Positions 16,621-25,694 are shown, counted from the stretch's first letter. The stretch: DNA of 64,000 bases from JAGVPT01 sp963827085 (GCA_963827085.1 CAWGZY010000002.1:186001-250000), one strand, 5' to 3'. Program-made: numbers and translations. The notes: generated by a model not told the origin, from the letters alone.

Positions 16621-17760
16621 CTAGATCGACACATATTTCTTTGCCCGTTCGTGGGCATCTATTTTTTCTTCGATGAATTTCTTCATGGCGTCTTTGTAGA
16701 TGTTGCGCGAAAATTGGAGCGCTCTTTTCCGAACTTTTTCCGGATCGAACCTCATTTGTCCCGCCTTCGAAACTGCGTTTTCAAGAGCTTCGACCGTCTG
16801 CTCGTAGAAAAAAACACCCGATAGTCCATCCTGCACAGTTTCCAACGCCCCGCCTTTCCCGTACGCGATGACCCCCTTGCCGCTCGCCATTGCTTCAAGA
16901 GGGACGATACCGAAATCCTCTTCACCGGGAAACACCAGCGCCATGCAGCCAGCATACAAAGAAGCGAGTTCATCGTCGTTCTTCCATCCGGCAAATTCGA
17001 TGTTGGGTTTCGCAAACCGCCGAAGTTTCTCTTCATCAGGCCCTTTTCCCACAATAATCAGCCGCGCCCCGATCTTGTTGAACGCCTTGACTGCAAGATC
17101 AACTTTCTTGTAGGGAACGAGTGCACTTACTATTAAGTAGTAGCCTTCGTCTCTTCTTGATGCCTGAAACTTTGCCGTATCAACGGGGGGAAAAATTATC
17201 TCGGCATCGCGCCCGTAGTGGCGGCGGATCCGCTGACGAACATGTTCCGAGATGGCAACAAAATGATGCACCCGGCCGGCAGTCTTTTTATCCCACGCCC
17301 TGAGCAAAGGGGCGGCGATCTTCATTGCCATGCGGGTTGCTGTTCCGGCCTGGCCTTTTCCAAAATATTCATCATACATTTCATAGACATACCGCATCGG
17401 AGTGAAACAATAACAGAGGTGCAGCGCATCGCCTCGCGGCCTCGCTCCTTTTGCAACACAATGGCTCGTCGAGAGAAGGAGGTCGTAGCCGGAAAAGTCG
17501 AACGCTTCAATCGCAAGAGGGAACAGCGGAAGATACATTCTGTATTTCTGTTCTACAAACGGAAAGCGCTGAAGGAACGATGTATGAATTGTCTTTGATT
17601 CGATCAGCGGGGACATCGCGCCTTTCACGTGGAGCAATGTGTAAATCGGCGCGTCCGGGAAAAGTTCGCACATAACCTCAAGGCACTTTTCCCCTCCCCG
17701 CATGCCGGTGAGCCAATCGTGGACTAAAGCGATACGCAACGGTCGATCTGAGATGCTCAT
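16621..17760 (-). CDS. Glycosyltransferase family 4 protein
   Basis: A 379-residue cytoplasmic, membrane-associated GT-B enzyme that transfers an activated sugar. The N-terminal domain begins RIALVHDWLTGMRGGEKCLE, as in mannosyl/rhamnosyltransferases of surface polysaccharide clusters. The C-terminal donor domain has RLIIVGKGPDEEKLRRFAK and the nucleotide-sugar motif ALVFPGEEDFGIVPLEAMASG (E-x7-E type). The frame is open 12 codons upstream, but the ATG at 17758-17760 matches family N-termini. It precedes the GT39-like gene. Confidence 0.9.
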   Translation of the reverse strand: MSISDRPLRIALVHDWLTGMRGGEKCLEVMCELFPDAPIYTLLHVKGAMSPLIESKTIHTSFLQRFPFVEQKYRMYLPLFPLAIEAFDFSGYDLLLSTSHCVAKGARPRGDALHLCYCFTPMRYVYEMYDEYFGKGQAGTATRMAMKIAAPLLRAWDKKTAGRVHHFVAISEHVRQRIRRHYGRDAEIIFPPVDTAKFQASRRDEGYYLIVSALVPYKKVDLAVKAFNKIGARLIIVGKGPDEEKLRRFAKPNIEFAGWKNDDELASLYAGCMALVFPGEEDFGIVPLEAMASGKGVIAYGKGGALETVQDGLSGVFFYEQTVEALENAVSKAGQMRFDPEKVRKRALQFSRNIYKDAMKKFIEEKIDAHERAKKYVSI

Positions 17761-17842
17761 CAGAAATTTTTCAAAAAAGTTGACGAAAATATACAAAGAT
17801 TGAAACGAGAATCAAAACCTGGGAGGCAAGCCGAAGTACCTC

Positions 17843-17920
17843 GCCTTCCGAAGGTTCCTATATACGCATTGTTGAGTCTCTGAATTTTAAAACTCTTTGT
17901 AAGGAAACCCTTCGGAAGGC
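17843..17920. repeat. Long-armed inverted repeat in a divergent intergenic region
   Basis: GCCTTCCGAAGG (17843-17854) and its exact complement (17909-17920) are continued inward by TTCCT and AGGAA, giving arms of about 17 bases around a spacer of about 42. It lies between the divergent GT4 and aminotransferase genes. It could be a small REP-like element or a structured leader. No target-site duplication was seen. Confidence 0.55.
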
Positions 17921-18023
17921 TAATAGACAACCATCAAATCGACCCGTTCCAGAAACTTGCTAAAGGTTCCATCGCTCACTATATTAAAATCATCAACTTC
18001 GATGCTCAGTACCGGCTTTTGTA

Positions 18024-19178
18024 ATGGAAAAATACGATCTCCCTTTATATCGCTCATGGTTTCCGTACCTTTCCACCGGAAAAATCTGGATGAACCATGC
18101 AGCAGTAAGTCCTCTTTCGCACCGTGTAAGCGAAGCCGTTTCCCAATATCTTCAGCGATGCGCTGTCGAGGAAATCGATACATACATCTCATCGCTCCCG
18201 ATCGCTGCAAAAACAAAAGCGAATCTCGGTACGTTGATTGACGCCCCTGCCGATCGAATTGCCTTTGTCGGAAACACATCTGATGGACTGAACGTACTCG
18301 CTTCAGGGCTGGAGTGGCACGCCGGCGACCGGATAATTCTTAACGACAGCGAATTTCCATCGAACATTGTCCCCTTCATCAATCTAAAGCGTTACGGAGT
18401 CGAGATAGATTTTGTCGAAACCCGGCAAGGAGAAATTACCGCGGAAGGTATCGAGAAGCTCATTACTCCGCGAACTCGGCTTGTTTCTCTAAGTTTTGTC
18501 CAATTTCTCTCCGGTTTTCGTGCCGACCTTGATACCATCGGAGGAGTCTGCAAAAGGCACGGGATTGTTTTTTGCGTGGATGCGATTCAGGGGCTCGGTG
18601 TTTCGCCTCTCAGCGTGCGATCGGCGGGCATCGATTTTCTTTCGTGCGGAGGCCCGAAGTGGCTGATGGGCTTAATGGGAATTGGTTTCATTTACGTGTC
18701 TGAAGCATTGCAGCAGCAGATTCACCAGGCCTACGCAGGCTGGACGAGCAACAGAAATTTCTTTGGTAATTTTTTCGCGTACCGAATCGACTTTGACGAA
18801 ACCGCCCGGCGTTACGAAAACGGCACTCAGAATTTCGCCGGCATCGTTGCGCTGAGCGAGTCGACCTCGACGCTGCTTAACGTCGGCGTCGAAAACATTC
18901 AGACGCATCTCCATCGCATGACCGATATTCTTATTGCAGGTATCGACGACGCCGGTTTCGATGTCGTAACGCCGCGTGATGGTTCGAAGCGCGCCGGTAT
19001 TGTCTCATTCAAATGCCCCAATTCCGCAAAATTGTTCGACTCCCTTGCAAAAGAAAACATCATTGTCTCTCTTCGCGAGGGAATGATTCGCGTCTCTCCT
19101 CATTTCTATAACTCGCCCTATGAAGCGGCAGCGCTTCATTCCGTTCTTCTCCACTACAGAAAAACGGCAGCGGCATGA
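18024..19178 (+). CDS. Aminotransferase class V (PLP-dependent) family enzyme
   Basis: A 384-residue fold-type I PLP enzyme. The PLP-binding lysine is Lys212 in SCGGPKWLMG, with the cofactor-contacting VDAIQG (Asp186, Gln189) and NTSDGLN (about 84-90) motifs. The overall pattern is that of cysteine desulfurase/isopenicillin-N epimerase-like proteins. No clear catalytic cysteine loop of SufS type is seen, so the substrate cannot be assigned. The stop overlaps the start of the next gene (ATGA), so the two are co-translated. Confidence 0.87.
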   Translation: MEKYDLPLYRSWFPYLSTGKIWMNHAAVSPLSHRVSEAVSQYLQRCAVEEIDTYISSLPIAAKTKANLGTLIDAPADRIAFVGNTSDGLNVLASGLEWHAGDRIILNDSEFPSNIVPFINLKRYGVEIDFVETRQGEITAEGIEKLITPRTRLVSLSFVQFLSGFRADLDTIGGVCKRHGIVFCVDAIQGLGVSPLSVRSAGIDFLSCGGPKWLMGLMGIGFIYVSEALQQQIHQAYAGWTSNRNFFGNFFAYRIDFDETARRYENGTQNFAGIVALSESTSTLLNVGVENIQTHLHRMTDILIAGIDDAGFDVVTPRDGSKRAGIVSFKCPNSAKLFDSLAKENIIVSLREGMIRVSPHFYNSPYEAAALHSVLLHYRKTAAA

Positions 19179-20083
19179 CATTTATCGCAGGGCTTTTTCT
19201 CGCTCTTATTGTGTTCGCTTTTGCCGCAACGCTCGTGATCTTTGCCATCGGCCCAATTATGGTGTTGAACCCGCGCCGCCGCGGCGAAGCTTTCTACAAA
19301 GAGCGCGGCGAACCGCTTTCCCCCGCCGACCTTCGACTCCCCTTCGAAGAATTCTGGTTCACGAATCGTGACAGTCAACGGCTTCATGCCTGGTTTATCC
19401 CGGCTGAAGAACCGGTGCATGGAACGATCTTCTACCTGCACGGCGTCGGCGACAACAAGATCAGCGGACTGCGGCTGGCACAGGTATTTCACTTGCGGCA
19501 TTTCAATGTGATGATGTATGATTCACGGGCGCATGGAAAGAGCGAGGGACGATTCTGCACGTACGGCTACTACGAAAAATTCGATGTGTCGACAGCCCTC
19601 GATGTATTGGCAGAACGGGAAAAATCTCCCCTGGGCAAAATCGGCCTCTTTGGAACGTCAATGGGTGCTGCGATTGCTGTGCAGGCAGCGAGCATAGAGC
19701 CGCGCATCAGCGCCGTTGTCGCGGAAGGATGTTTTACAAATTTGCGAACCATCACCGTCGACTACCAGAAACGTTTATTGTGGATGCCGTGGCATTTTCT
19801 CCGTAATGTAGCAATGAAACGTTCGGAACATATTGCCCATTTCAGCCATCACGATGTTTCACCGCTCCGCTCACTCGCGTCAGTGAATGTCCCCATTCTC
19901 TTTATTCACGGGAAAAAAGACGGACGCATTAAGTATCAATACAGCGAACAGCTTTACGCCAGCGCGCATACACCGAAAGAATTATATTTAATCGACGGCG
20001 CGAACCATACAGACATTCACAATATCGCTCAAAAAGAGTACGAAGAACGCGTCTCCGGATTTTTTGAACGATGGTTGAAATAA
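19175..20083 (+). CDS. Alpha/beta hydrolase with N-terminal membrane anchor
   Basis: A 302-residue serine hydrolase of the BAAT/prolyl-oligopeptidase-like type. A membrane helix spans about residues 4-30. The oxyanion region is FYLHGVGDNK, the nucleophile is Ser162 in GTSMG, a candidate acid is in IHGKKDGRIKYQ and the histidine is in IDGANHTDIH. It overlaps the aminotransferase stop by four bases. Substrate unknown. Confidence 0.88.
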   Translation: MTFIAGLFLALIVFAFAATLVIFAIGPIMVLNPRRRGEAFYKERGEPLSPADLRLPFEEFWFTNRDSQRLHAWFIPAEEPVHGTIFYLHGVGDNKISGLRLAQVFHLRHFNVMMYDSRAHGKSEGRFCTYGYYEKFDVSTALDVLAEREKSPLGKIGLFGTSMGAAIAVQAASIEPRISAVVAEGCFTNLRTITVDYQKRLLWMPWHFLRNVAMKRSEHIAHFSHHDVSPLRSLASVNVPILFIHGKKDGRIKYQYSEQLYASAHTPKELYLIDGANHTDIHNIAQKEYEERVSGFFERWLK

Positions 20084-20422
20084 TTTTTGCTTTTTTAATT
20101 TGACTTTATAATGTTTTCTTTCTAAGTTTTTCGAAAGACACTCCCTACTGATTTCGTACGCTCGGGAGGCGATATGAAAAGCAGACCGCGTTTTCACACA
20201 TTTCTACGGAACTTGCCATTCCGGATTTTCCACATTTTAGTCAAGGGATGAGGCCGATCTGCATCCAGAATAGCCGAAAAGAAATATCATTGGAGCTCGT
20301 CCGGCCTAAACAAGATTGAGCCTTTTCCGAGAAACTTAAACATATTCGATTGAATGAACAGCTGAACTAAAACAAAATTGTCTCCCTGTAACAACATGTT
20401 TTCACACCAAACCGGGGTACGT
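20084..20422. other. Intergenic region without a recognised gene
   Basis: The 339-bp gap between the hydrolase and the lipoprotein gene contains one short frame at 20174-20251 (26 codons with stop). It is led by GGGAGG five bases before ATG and would encode a basic 25-residue peptide. TTTG at 20099 and TAAGTTTT at 20123 resemble a Bacteroidota-type promoter, but weakly. Nothing else is evident. Confidence 0.4.
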
Positions 20423-20833
20423 ATGAAACATCTCTCATTTTTCATCGCTTTCTTTTCGCTTTTGCTTTCCTCTTGCGCCGAGCAACAGATCGCCAACGCT
20501 CCCCCTGCGACATATGAGCTTAAACAGAATTATCCTAATCCGTTCACTGATTCAACGGTGATAGAATACGGAGTCCCTGACGTCAGACCTAGTGCGGCAC
20601 CATGGATTCGCATTGTCGTTTTCAATCGCTTCAATCAAATACAAGCCACTCTTATCGATAACGGAGCGCAAGAGGCAGGCAACTTCAAGGTAACATGGTA
20701 CGCCGGAGGCCCCAACGGTTTTCCGGTGCCCTCGGGCGTGTACTACGTTGAACTGGATCAAGTCAATTTCTCAGGTTCCTCACTGAACACGGATGTTACC
20801 ACTCTTCTTCGAATCACTGCTCTCAAACAATAG
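20423..20833 (+). CDS. Small lipoprotein consisting of a FlgD-like/NYPNPF sorting-type domain
   Basis: A 136-residue precursor. The signal peptide ends in a lipobox (LLLSSC, Cys17 or near), so it should be lipidated and membrane-attached. The rest is a single beta-sandwich domain starting YELKQNYPNPFTDSTVIEYG. This is the pattern of FlgD-Ig and type IX C-terminal domains in Ignavibacteria and Bacteroidota, ending FPVPSGVYYVELD. Here the domain has no cargo in front of it. The start at ATG 20423 is chosen because it gives a proper signal peptide. It lies eight bases before an outer membrane protein gene. Confidence 0.8.
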   Translation: MKHLSFFIAFFSLLLSSCAEQQIANAPPATYELKQNYPNPFTDSTVIEYGVPDVRPSAAPWIRIVVFNRFNQIQATLIDNGAQEAGNFKVTWYAGGPNGFPVPSGVYYVELDQVNFSGSSLNTDVTTLLRITALKQ

Positions 20834-20841
20834 GGGTCGTC

Positions 20842-21564
20842 ATGAAACGTTTACTTCTTGTTCTTGTGAGTCTCTCTATCACGTATTGCGCACAGGCGCA
20901 GCACGCTGATTCTTCCGCGATGGTTTCGAAATTTCGCCTTTCATTGAGCTACGGCGTTGACGCTATGAATCCTGATCAGATCAACGACCATATTGCAACC
21001 TCGAACGAAGCGCTCGGCAGTTCGGCCCCCTCAATCAAATCAATGCCCGAGCTTTCGGCTGCTCTAACAATCCGGCCGAACCTGGACACGAAAATTCTGG
21101 TCCTCCGCGGCGGATACATGTCGACCGAGCGGGACTATTCATTCTCCGTACCGGAAACGGATACTTCTTCAACGCCATTTGGAAGAGCGAAAGGGTCAAT
21201 CACGGAAAAGTATTCCGCATATCCACTTTCGATTGGAGTCGGCTTGTCAACGCTGAGTTCAGATCTTCAAGTAGAGTTAGATTTTATTTATGCGTTGGGA
21301 TATATCACCGAAAACGGCTCGTTCACGAGTACGGGGGGAACCACGACAACGTATTCGAACAGCTTCTTTAGTCCCGCGTACGGCTTCCGTATCGCCGCGC
21401 AGACAACCGTCCCGTTGTCGTCTAAAATAGGCATGCAGCTGGAAATTGCGTACCGCGGGTTGAAGTTCGAAGATTTTGAGAATAATGCAAACGCACAATC
21501 CACGAACATCGAGTTTTCAATGAGCGGGGTTTCAGGGAGTATCGGATTATCTATTTTGCTGTGA
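20842..21564 (+). CDS. Outer membrane beta-barrel protein
   Basis: A 240-residue protein with a cleavable signal peptide (MKRLLLVLVSLSITYCAQAQ). Alternating hydrophobic strands and tyrosine/glycine-rich turns are typical of a small outer membrane barrel of about eight to ten strands. The sequence ends in a hydrophobic strand (GSIGLSILL). It is probably co-transcribed with the preceding lipoprotein. The 3' end overlaps the convergent rlmD gene by 14 bp. No specific function can be given. Confidence 0.72.
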   Translation: MKRLLLVLVSLSITYCAQAQHADSSAMVSKFRLSLSYGVDAMNPDQINDHIATSNEALGSSAPSIKSMPELSAALTIRPNLDTKILVLRGGYMSTERDYSFSVPETDTSSTPFGRAKGSITEKYSAYPLSIGVGLSTLSSDLQVELDFIYALGYITENGSFTSTGGTTTTYSNSFFSPAYGFRIAAQTTVPLSSKIGMQLEIAYRGLKFEDFENNANAQSTNIEFSMSGVSGSIGLSILL

Positions 21565-22990
21565 GGCGTTCGTGTAATGTCAGCTTGGCGACACTCTCGA
21601 TGTGATACGTATGGGGAAACATATCTATCGGCTGGACCTTTTCGATTGAATAGCCAAACGGGGAAAGAAGCTGCAAATCGCGGGCGAGCGTCGCAGGATT
21701 ACAGCTGACATAGACGATTTTAGGAATTTTCATTACGCCGATTTCCTCAACCGCCTTCGGATGCATCCCGCTTCTCGGCGGGTCGATGATCAACACGTCC
21801 GGCTTGGCATATTTTCCCTTCCACGCGACATCCTTCGTCAATAAATCTTTCAAATCGCCGGCAACGAACTCACAGTTGAGAATTCCGTTGACTTCGGCAT
21901 TCATCCTCGCGTTGATGATCGAACTCTCGATGAGTTCGATGCCGACGACTTGTTTCACTGCGCCGGAAACGTACAATGAGATTGCACCGGTGCCGCAGTA
22001 CAGGTCGTACACTACATCGCGCGGGTTCAGTTCCGCAAATTCTTTCGTTACGGCGTACAGCGTTTCGGCCTGGCGTGTATTTGTCTGAAAGAATGAATTT
22101 GCCGAAAGATGAAACAGGTAATCGCCGATCTTTTCGGTGAACACACCGCTGCCGTAATAAACCTTTTCCGTTTCTCCGACGGCAACGTTTGCAAGTTTAG
22201 CGGTAATATTGTTAACCACAGCGACGATTTCGGGAAAAGCTGTCGTCAACTCTGCCGTCAGTTCTTTCATGACATGAGGACGGTCGTCAAACGTTACAAG
22301 ATTCACCATCACGTCGCCGGTATTCTTCCCTTCCCGGATAACGAGGTTGCGGAGATATCCGGACTGCGGCTCGGATGTGTACGCCGGGAGCGAACGCGCG
22401 ATGGCAAAACTCTTTACCGCATTCAAAATGCCGTTGCTCAATTCTGATTGGAGATGGCATTCGTCAATGTCGAGAATTTTATCGTAGCGCTGAGGAATAT
22501 GAAAACCGAGTGCCATGGCGCCGGTAATGTTTCCCCTCCCCTCAAAGGGAGATGCCGGGGGCGGGGTCTCCAGCCACGGCCGGTCCCCGAACGAGAACTC
22601 AAGTTTGTTTCGGTAAAAATATATTTCTTTTGACGGGATGATCGGAAGAACTTGTACTCCCTTGAACCCTCCGATGCGTTCAAGCGCATCGACAACATGC
22701 TGCCGCTTGAACGCAAGCTGTGATTCGTACTGCACATGCTGCCATCTGCAACCGCCGCATGTCCCGAAATATTTGCATCGCGGCGTGGTCCGGTTCGGCG
22801 ACGGCTGAAGCACTTCAACAACCTTTGCTTCGAGATGTTTTTTCTTTGTCCGAAAAATCCGGGCGCGCACGACATCCCCGGCAACCCCCCCTTCGACAAA
22901 CACAACCATGCCCTCATAACGCGCTATACTTGTCCCTTCAAATCCTGAAGAGTCAACCGTCAATTCGAGAATGTCGCCTTGTACAGGCAT
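21551..22990 (-). CDS. rlmD: 23S rRNA (uracil-5-)-methyltransferase, RlmD/RumA family
   Basis: A 479-residue AdoMet enzyme that makes 5-methyluridine in 23S rRNA. An N-terminal TRAM domain (residues 1-60) precedes the iron-sulfur cysteines in CKYFGTCGGCRWQ and a further Cys in DIDECHLQ. The methyltransferase domain has VYDLYCGTGAISLY, IDPPRSG and the catalytic cysteine in YVSCNPATLARDL. Residues about 140-154 (TPPPASPFEGRGN) are encoded by an inserted intergenic-type repeat in the linker before MALGFHIP. Its start overlaps the ABC-F stop as TGATG. Confidence 0.93.
   Translation of the reverse strand: MPVQGDILELTVDSSGFEGTSIARYEGMVVFVEGGVAGDVVRARIFRTKKKHLEAKVVEVLQPSPNRTTPRCKYFGTCGGCRWQHVQYESQLAFKRQHVVDALERIGGFKGVQVLPIIPSKEIYFYRNKLEFSFGDRPWLETPPPASPFEGRGNITGAMALGFHIPQRYDKILDIDECHLQSELSNGILNAVKSFAIARSLPAYTSEPQSGYLRNLVIREGKNTGDVMVNLVTFDDRPHVMKELTAELTTAFPEIVAVVNNITAKLANVAVGETEKVYYGSGVFTEKIGDYLFHLSANSFFQTNTRQAETLYAVTKEFAELNPRDVVYDLYCGTGAISLYVSGAVKQVVGIELIESSIINARMNAEVNGILNCEFVAGDLKDLLTKDVAWKGKYAKPDVLIIDPPRSGMHPKAVEEIGVMKIPKIVYVSCNPATLARDLQLLSPFGYSIEKVQPIDMFPHTYHIESVAKLTLHERLTAK
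22530..22572. repeat. Intergenic-type G/C-rich repeat embedded in rlmD
   Basis: On the coding strand it reads GGAGACCCCGCCCCCGGCAT followed by CTCCCTTTGAGGGGAGGGG. The latter has the self-complementary core CTCCCtttgaGGGGAG. Sequence of this form is common between genes in many bacteria. Here it keeps the rlmD frame open and adds about 14 residues. Confidence 0.6.
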
Positions 22991-25011
22991 CAGTTCCCGC
23001 TTTCCATTTTAGCGATCTCTTGGGACACCTTGTCCCATTCATAATAATTGTCGTTCAGCTTGGCCTGAACGGTTTTGTATTCGGCAGCAATGCGCTTGGC
23101 TTCCTCGCCGTTTTTGTAAAACTCGGGTTGAGCCATTAATCCCTCGATCTCCGATTTGCGTTTCTCCAATTTTTCGATTTCCTTTTCGACTAACGAAAGT
23201 TTCTTCTTCAACGGCTGGAATTTTTTCGAATGTTCCTGCCTCCGCTCCGCCTCAATTCTCTTCTTCTCTTTTTCGGAATGATAAATAGCATCCTTCCCTC
23301 TGCTCCCGGCTTTTTGCTCTTGGCTCTTAGGGCTTGGGTCTTCATGAACCTTCTGTCTGCTGCCTCCTGTCTCCTGTCTCCTGCCTCCTGAATTCTTTTT
23401 CCCCGTCTCTTCCTTCTTTTTCACCAAGTAATCGCTCACGTTTCCCAAAAACGTCCGAATCCCGCCGTGGCTGAACTCCAGCACTTTATTCACGATCGGA
23501 TCGAGAAATGCCCGGTCATGCGAGACAATAAGGTATGTCCCGTTAAATTCTGCCAGCGCTTCCTGGAGGACTTTCTTCGACCGCATGTCAAGATGATTTG
23601 TCGGTTCATCCATAATAAGAAAGTTTGAAGGAAGAAGTAACATTTTTGACAATGCGAGACGGCTTTTTTCTCCTCCCGAAAGAACTTTCACTTTCTTAAA
23701 AACGTCATCGCCGCGAAACAGGAACGATCCGAGAATAGTCCGCAGCTTCGTCCTGACTTCTCCCGTTGCAACTTCATCGACGATTTGGAGGACTTCTTTG
23801 GACATGTCAAGTTCTTCCGCCTGATGCTGCGCAAAATACGATACGATCGTATTATAGCCGGCCACCCGCTCGCCGCCGTTGAACGGTTCCACTCCTGCGA
23901 CAATTCTTGAGAACGTCGATTTGCCCGCGCCGTTCACGCCGACGACGGCGATTCTGTCTCCCCGTTCGATGGTGTAGTTTAACCCGGTAAAAACTTTGTG
24001 CGTGCCATAACTCTTCTGAAGATTCTTCAGCTCCATCACAACACGCCCGCTCGGCTGCGGCGGCGGAAAATGGAAATGGATTTCCTGCTCTTCGTCTTCA
24101 ATTTCGATCAGGTCCATTTTCTCCATCTGCTTGATGCGGCTCTGAACTTGTCGTGCTTTCGTTGCTTTGTAGCGGAAGCGGTCGACAAACTGCTGTGTCT
24201 GCTTCAACTGCTGCTGCTGATTTTTATAAGCGTTCATCACCAGCTCTTTGCGGATCACTCTCTCCTTTTCGTAGAAGGAGTAATTCCCCGCATATTCTTC
24301 CATCTTACCGAGGCTGAGGGCAAACGTGCGTGCGGTAATTGAATCGAGGAATGCGCGGTCGTGCGACACAAGGATGATCGCTCCGTTGTACTGGTGCAGA
24401 TATTCTTCAAGCCATTGAAGCGATTCGATGTCGAGATGATTCGTCGGTTCATCGAGCAGAAGTACCGACGGCTCTTTGAGCAAGAGCTTCGCCAGTTCGA
24501 TGCGCATCTGCCATCCGCCGCTGAACTCGTCCGTCTGCCGCTCCAAGTCCGGAACCGAAAATCCGAGCCCCATCAGCACCCGCTCAATCTTCGATTGCAT
24601 CCGAAATGCATCAAGGTCTTCTAGTTTATGCTGGAGCTCGCCATAGATTTCCAGCGTTTCCATGTATTCCTGGCTCGCCGTATCCTGCGTACTCAGAAGG
24701 AGATGTGCTTCCTCGAGTTCCTGCTGGACCAGGAGTATGTTTTCAAACGCAGTCTCCACCTCTTTATAGAGTGTCTTCCCCACAGCGGTTACGCCGTCCT
24801 GCGGCAAATATCCGGCCGTGACATAATGCGCCTTGCTCACCGTGCCATCTTCCGCCTGAGAAAGACCGGCAATAATTTTCAGCAGCGTTGTTTTACCGGC
24901 GCCGTTCGAGCCGACAAGACCGATGCGGTCGTGCGGACCAACCATGAGCGAAAGGTCATCAAACAAATATCGTCCGCCAAATTGCACCGAAATGTGGTCG
25001 AGAGAAAGCAT
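22990..25011 (-). CDS. ABC-F family ATPase
   Basis: A 673-residue cytoplasmic protein with two ABC ATPase domains and no membrane part, as in ribosome-associated ABC-F factors (Uup/YdiF type). Domain 1 has GSNGAGKTT and FSGGWQMR with LLLDEPTNHLD. An arm/linker rich in QQQLKQTQQ follows. Domain 2 has GVNGAGKST, LSGGEKSRLAL and MDEPTNHLD. The C-terminal region is a coiled coil. Residues about 541-574 (GGRRQETGGSRQK and onward) are an insertion coded by a dispersed repeat. It is upstream of and overlaps rlmD. Confidence 0.93.
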   Translation of the reverse strand: MLSLDHISVQFGGRYLFDDLSLMVGPHDRIGLVGSNGAGKTTLLKIIAGLSQAEDGTVSKAHYVTAGYLPQDGVTAVGKTLYKEVETAFENILLVQQELEEAHLLLSTQDTASQEYMETLEIYGELQHKLEDLDAFRMQSKIERVLMGLGFSVPDLERQTDEFSGGWQMRIELAKLLLKEPSVLLLDEPTNHLDIESLQWLEEYLHQYNGAIILVSHDRAFLDSITARTFALSLGKMEEYAGNYSFYEKERVIRKELVMNAYKNQQQQLKQTQQFVDRFRYKATKARQVQSRIKQMEKMDLIEIEDEEQEIHFHFPPPQPSGRVVMELKNLQKSYGTHKVFTGLNYTIERGDRIAVVGVNGAGKSTFSRIVAGVEPFNGGERVAGYNTIVSYFAQHQAEELDMSKEVLQIVDEVATGEVRTKLRTILGSFLFRGDDVFKKVKVLSGGEKSRLALSKMLLLPSNFLIMDEPTNHLDMRSKKVLQEALAEFNGTYLIVSHDRAFLDPIVNKVLEFSHGGIRTFLGNVSDYLVKKKEETGKKNSGGRRQETGGSRQKVHEDPSPKSQEQKAGSRGKDAIYHSEKEKKRIEAERRQEHSKKFQPLKKKLSLVEKEIEKLEKRKSEIEGLMAQPEFYKNGEEAKRIAAEYKTVQAKLNDNYYEWDKVSQEIAKMESGN
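23292..23390. repeat. CAGGAGACAGGAG-type repeat embedded in the ABC-F gene
   Basis: The coding strand contains GGAGGCAGGAGACAGGAGAC and onward GGAGGCAGCAGACAG, then AAGCCCTAAGAGCCAAGAGC. Both are low-complexity words familiar as intergenic repeats in FCB and other genomes. They are in frame and encode the Arg/Gln/Gly/Ser-rich stretch near residues 541-574, between the ATPase core and the C-terminal coiled coil. Confidence 0.65.
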
Positions 25012-25653
25012 GAAACAGTAATCCGTATGTCAGAATTCAGTAATCAGAGAATTACAGAGTAAATATACGAAAATGAGGGGGGAGAAGGAAGAGGTAACTC
25101 GTGGATGCGGTATCGCGTCGCTTGACCGGCAGTCGAAGTTTTTCTCCCAGTGATGTGCTCTTGATGCTCACGCGCTTTATATTCTGCCGGTATCAAAGAG
25201 GGAACCGAGGTTGGAATTCAAAAAACGGCATCACGCCGAAAATGTCGTTTGCTTCACTTCCTTTCACTTCTTCGTTTTCACCGAGTGCTTTTGAAGAAAC
25301 TCTTCGTTCATTTTATCCGCTCTGTCGCGAATTTGAAACAATGCGGTATACCGAACCATTTCCACATCAAGATGTGTCCGAGAGAAAATTGGCGTACATC
25401 TATATGCAGCCCACGACGAAGAGAAATGTTGCATGCAGCATAAATATTATTTTCTCTGACTTGACACTAAACACGCTGAATATTTCAAGCCGTAAGGTGA
25501 CACAACATATTTTCAAGACAAAATTACCAGGAAGATCGCATTCGGCGTCCCCTCTTCCATTTCTAAATTGTTGGTAATCTCTCCACCCATAAATCTATTT
25601 TAAGCTAGTTTGCCTTGTTTTCCGCTGTCAAATCGCTTCCTTAAAAACTTCCC

Positions 25654-25682
25654 TTGACTTTTTGATATTTCTATGATATAAT
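25654..25682 (+). promoter_or_regulatory. Consensus sigma70-type promoter of the SPFH-arc operon
   Basis: TTGACT (25654-25659), a 17-base spacer and a perfect TATAAT (25677-25682) lie 27 bases before the ATG at 25710. A strong AAGGAGG ribosome binding site follows (25696-25701). This is among the clearest promoters in the window. Confidence 0.8.
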
Positions 25683-25694
25683 AATGATATCATA
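25672..25694 (+). promoter_or_regulatory. Candidate operator overlapping the SPFH promoter
   Basis: TATGATAT (25672-25679) and its complement ATATCATA (25687-25694) form a dyad with a 7-base spacer across the -10 box. ATGATAT also occurs as a direct repeat at 25673 and 25684, an 11-bp step of one helical turn. Such geometry suits ribbon-helix-helix repressors, and an Arc-like protein is encoded in the same operon. Autoregulation is an inference. Confidence 0.6.

Noticed and set aside
20174..20251. 25-residue basic peptide gene with a good ribosome site
   Set aside because: Not called as a gene because there is only one short frame without family or context. It is kept as a note in the intergenic entry.
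25101..25577. Open plus-strand frame of 158 codons between the ABC-F and SPFH genes
   Set aside because: No ribosome binding site, unusual Ser/Phe-rich composition, no domain pattern, and it spans the promoter region of the divergent genes.
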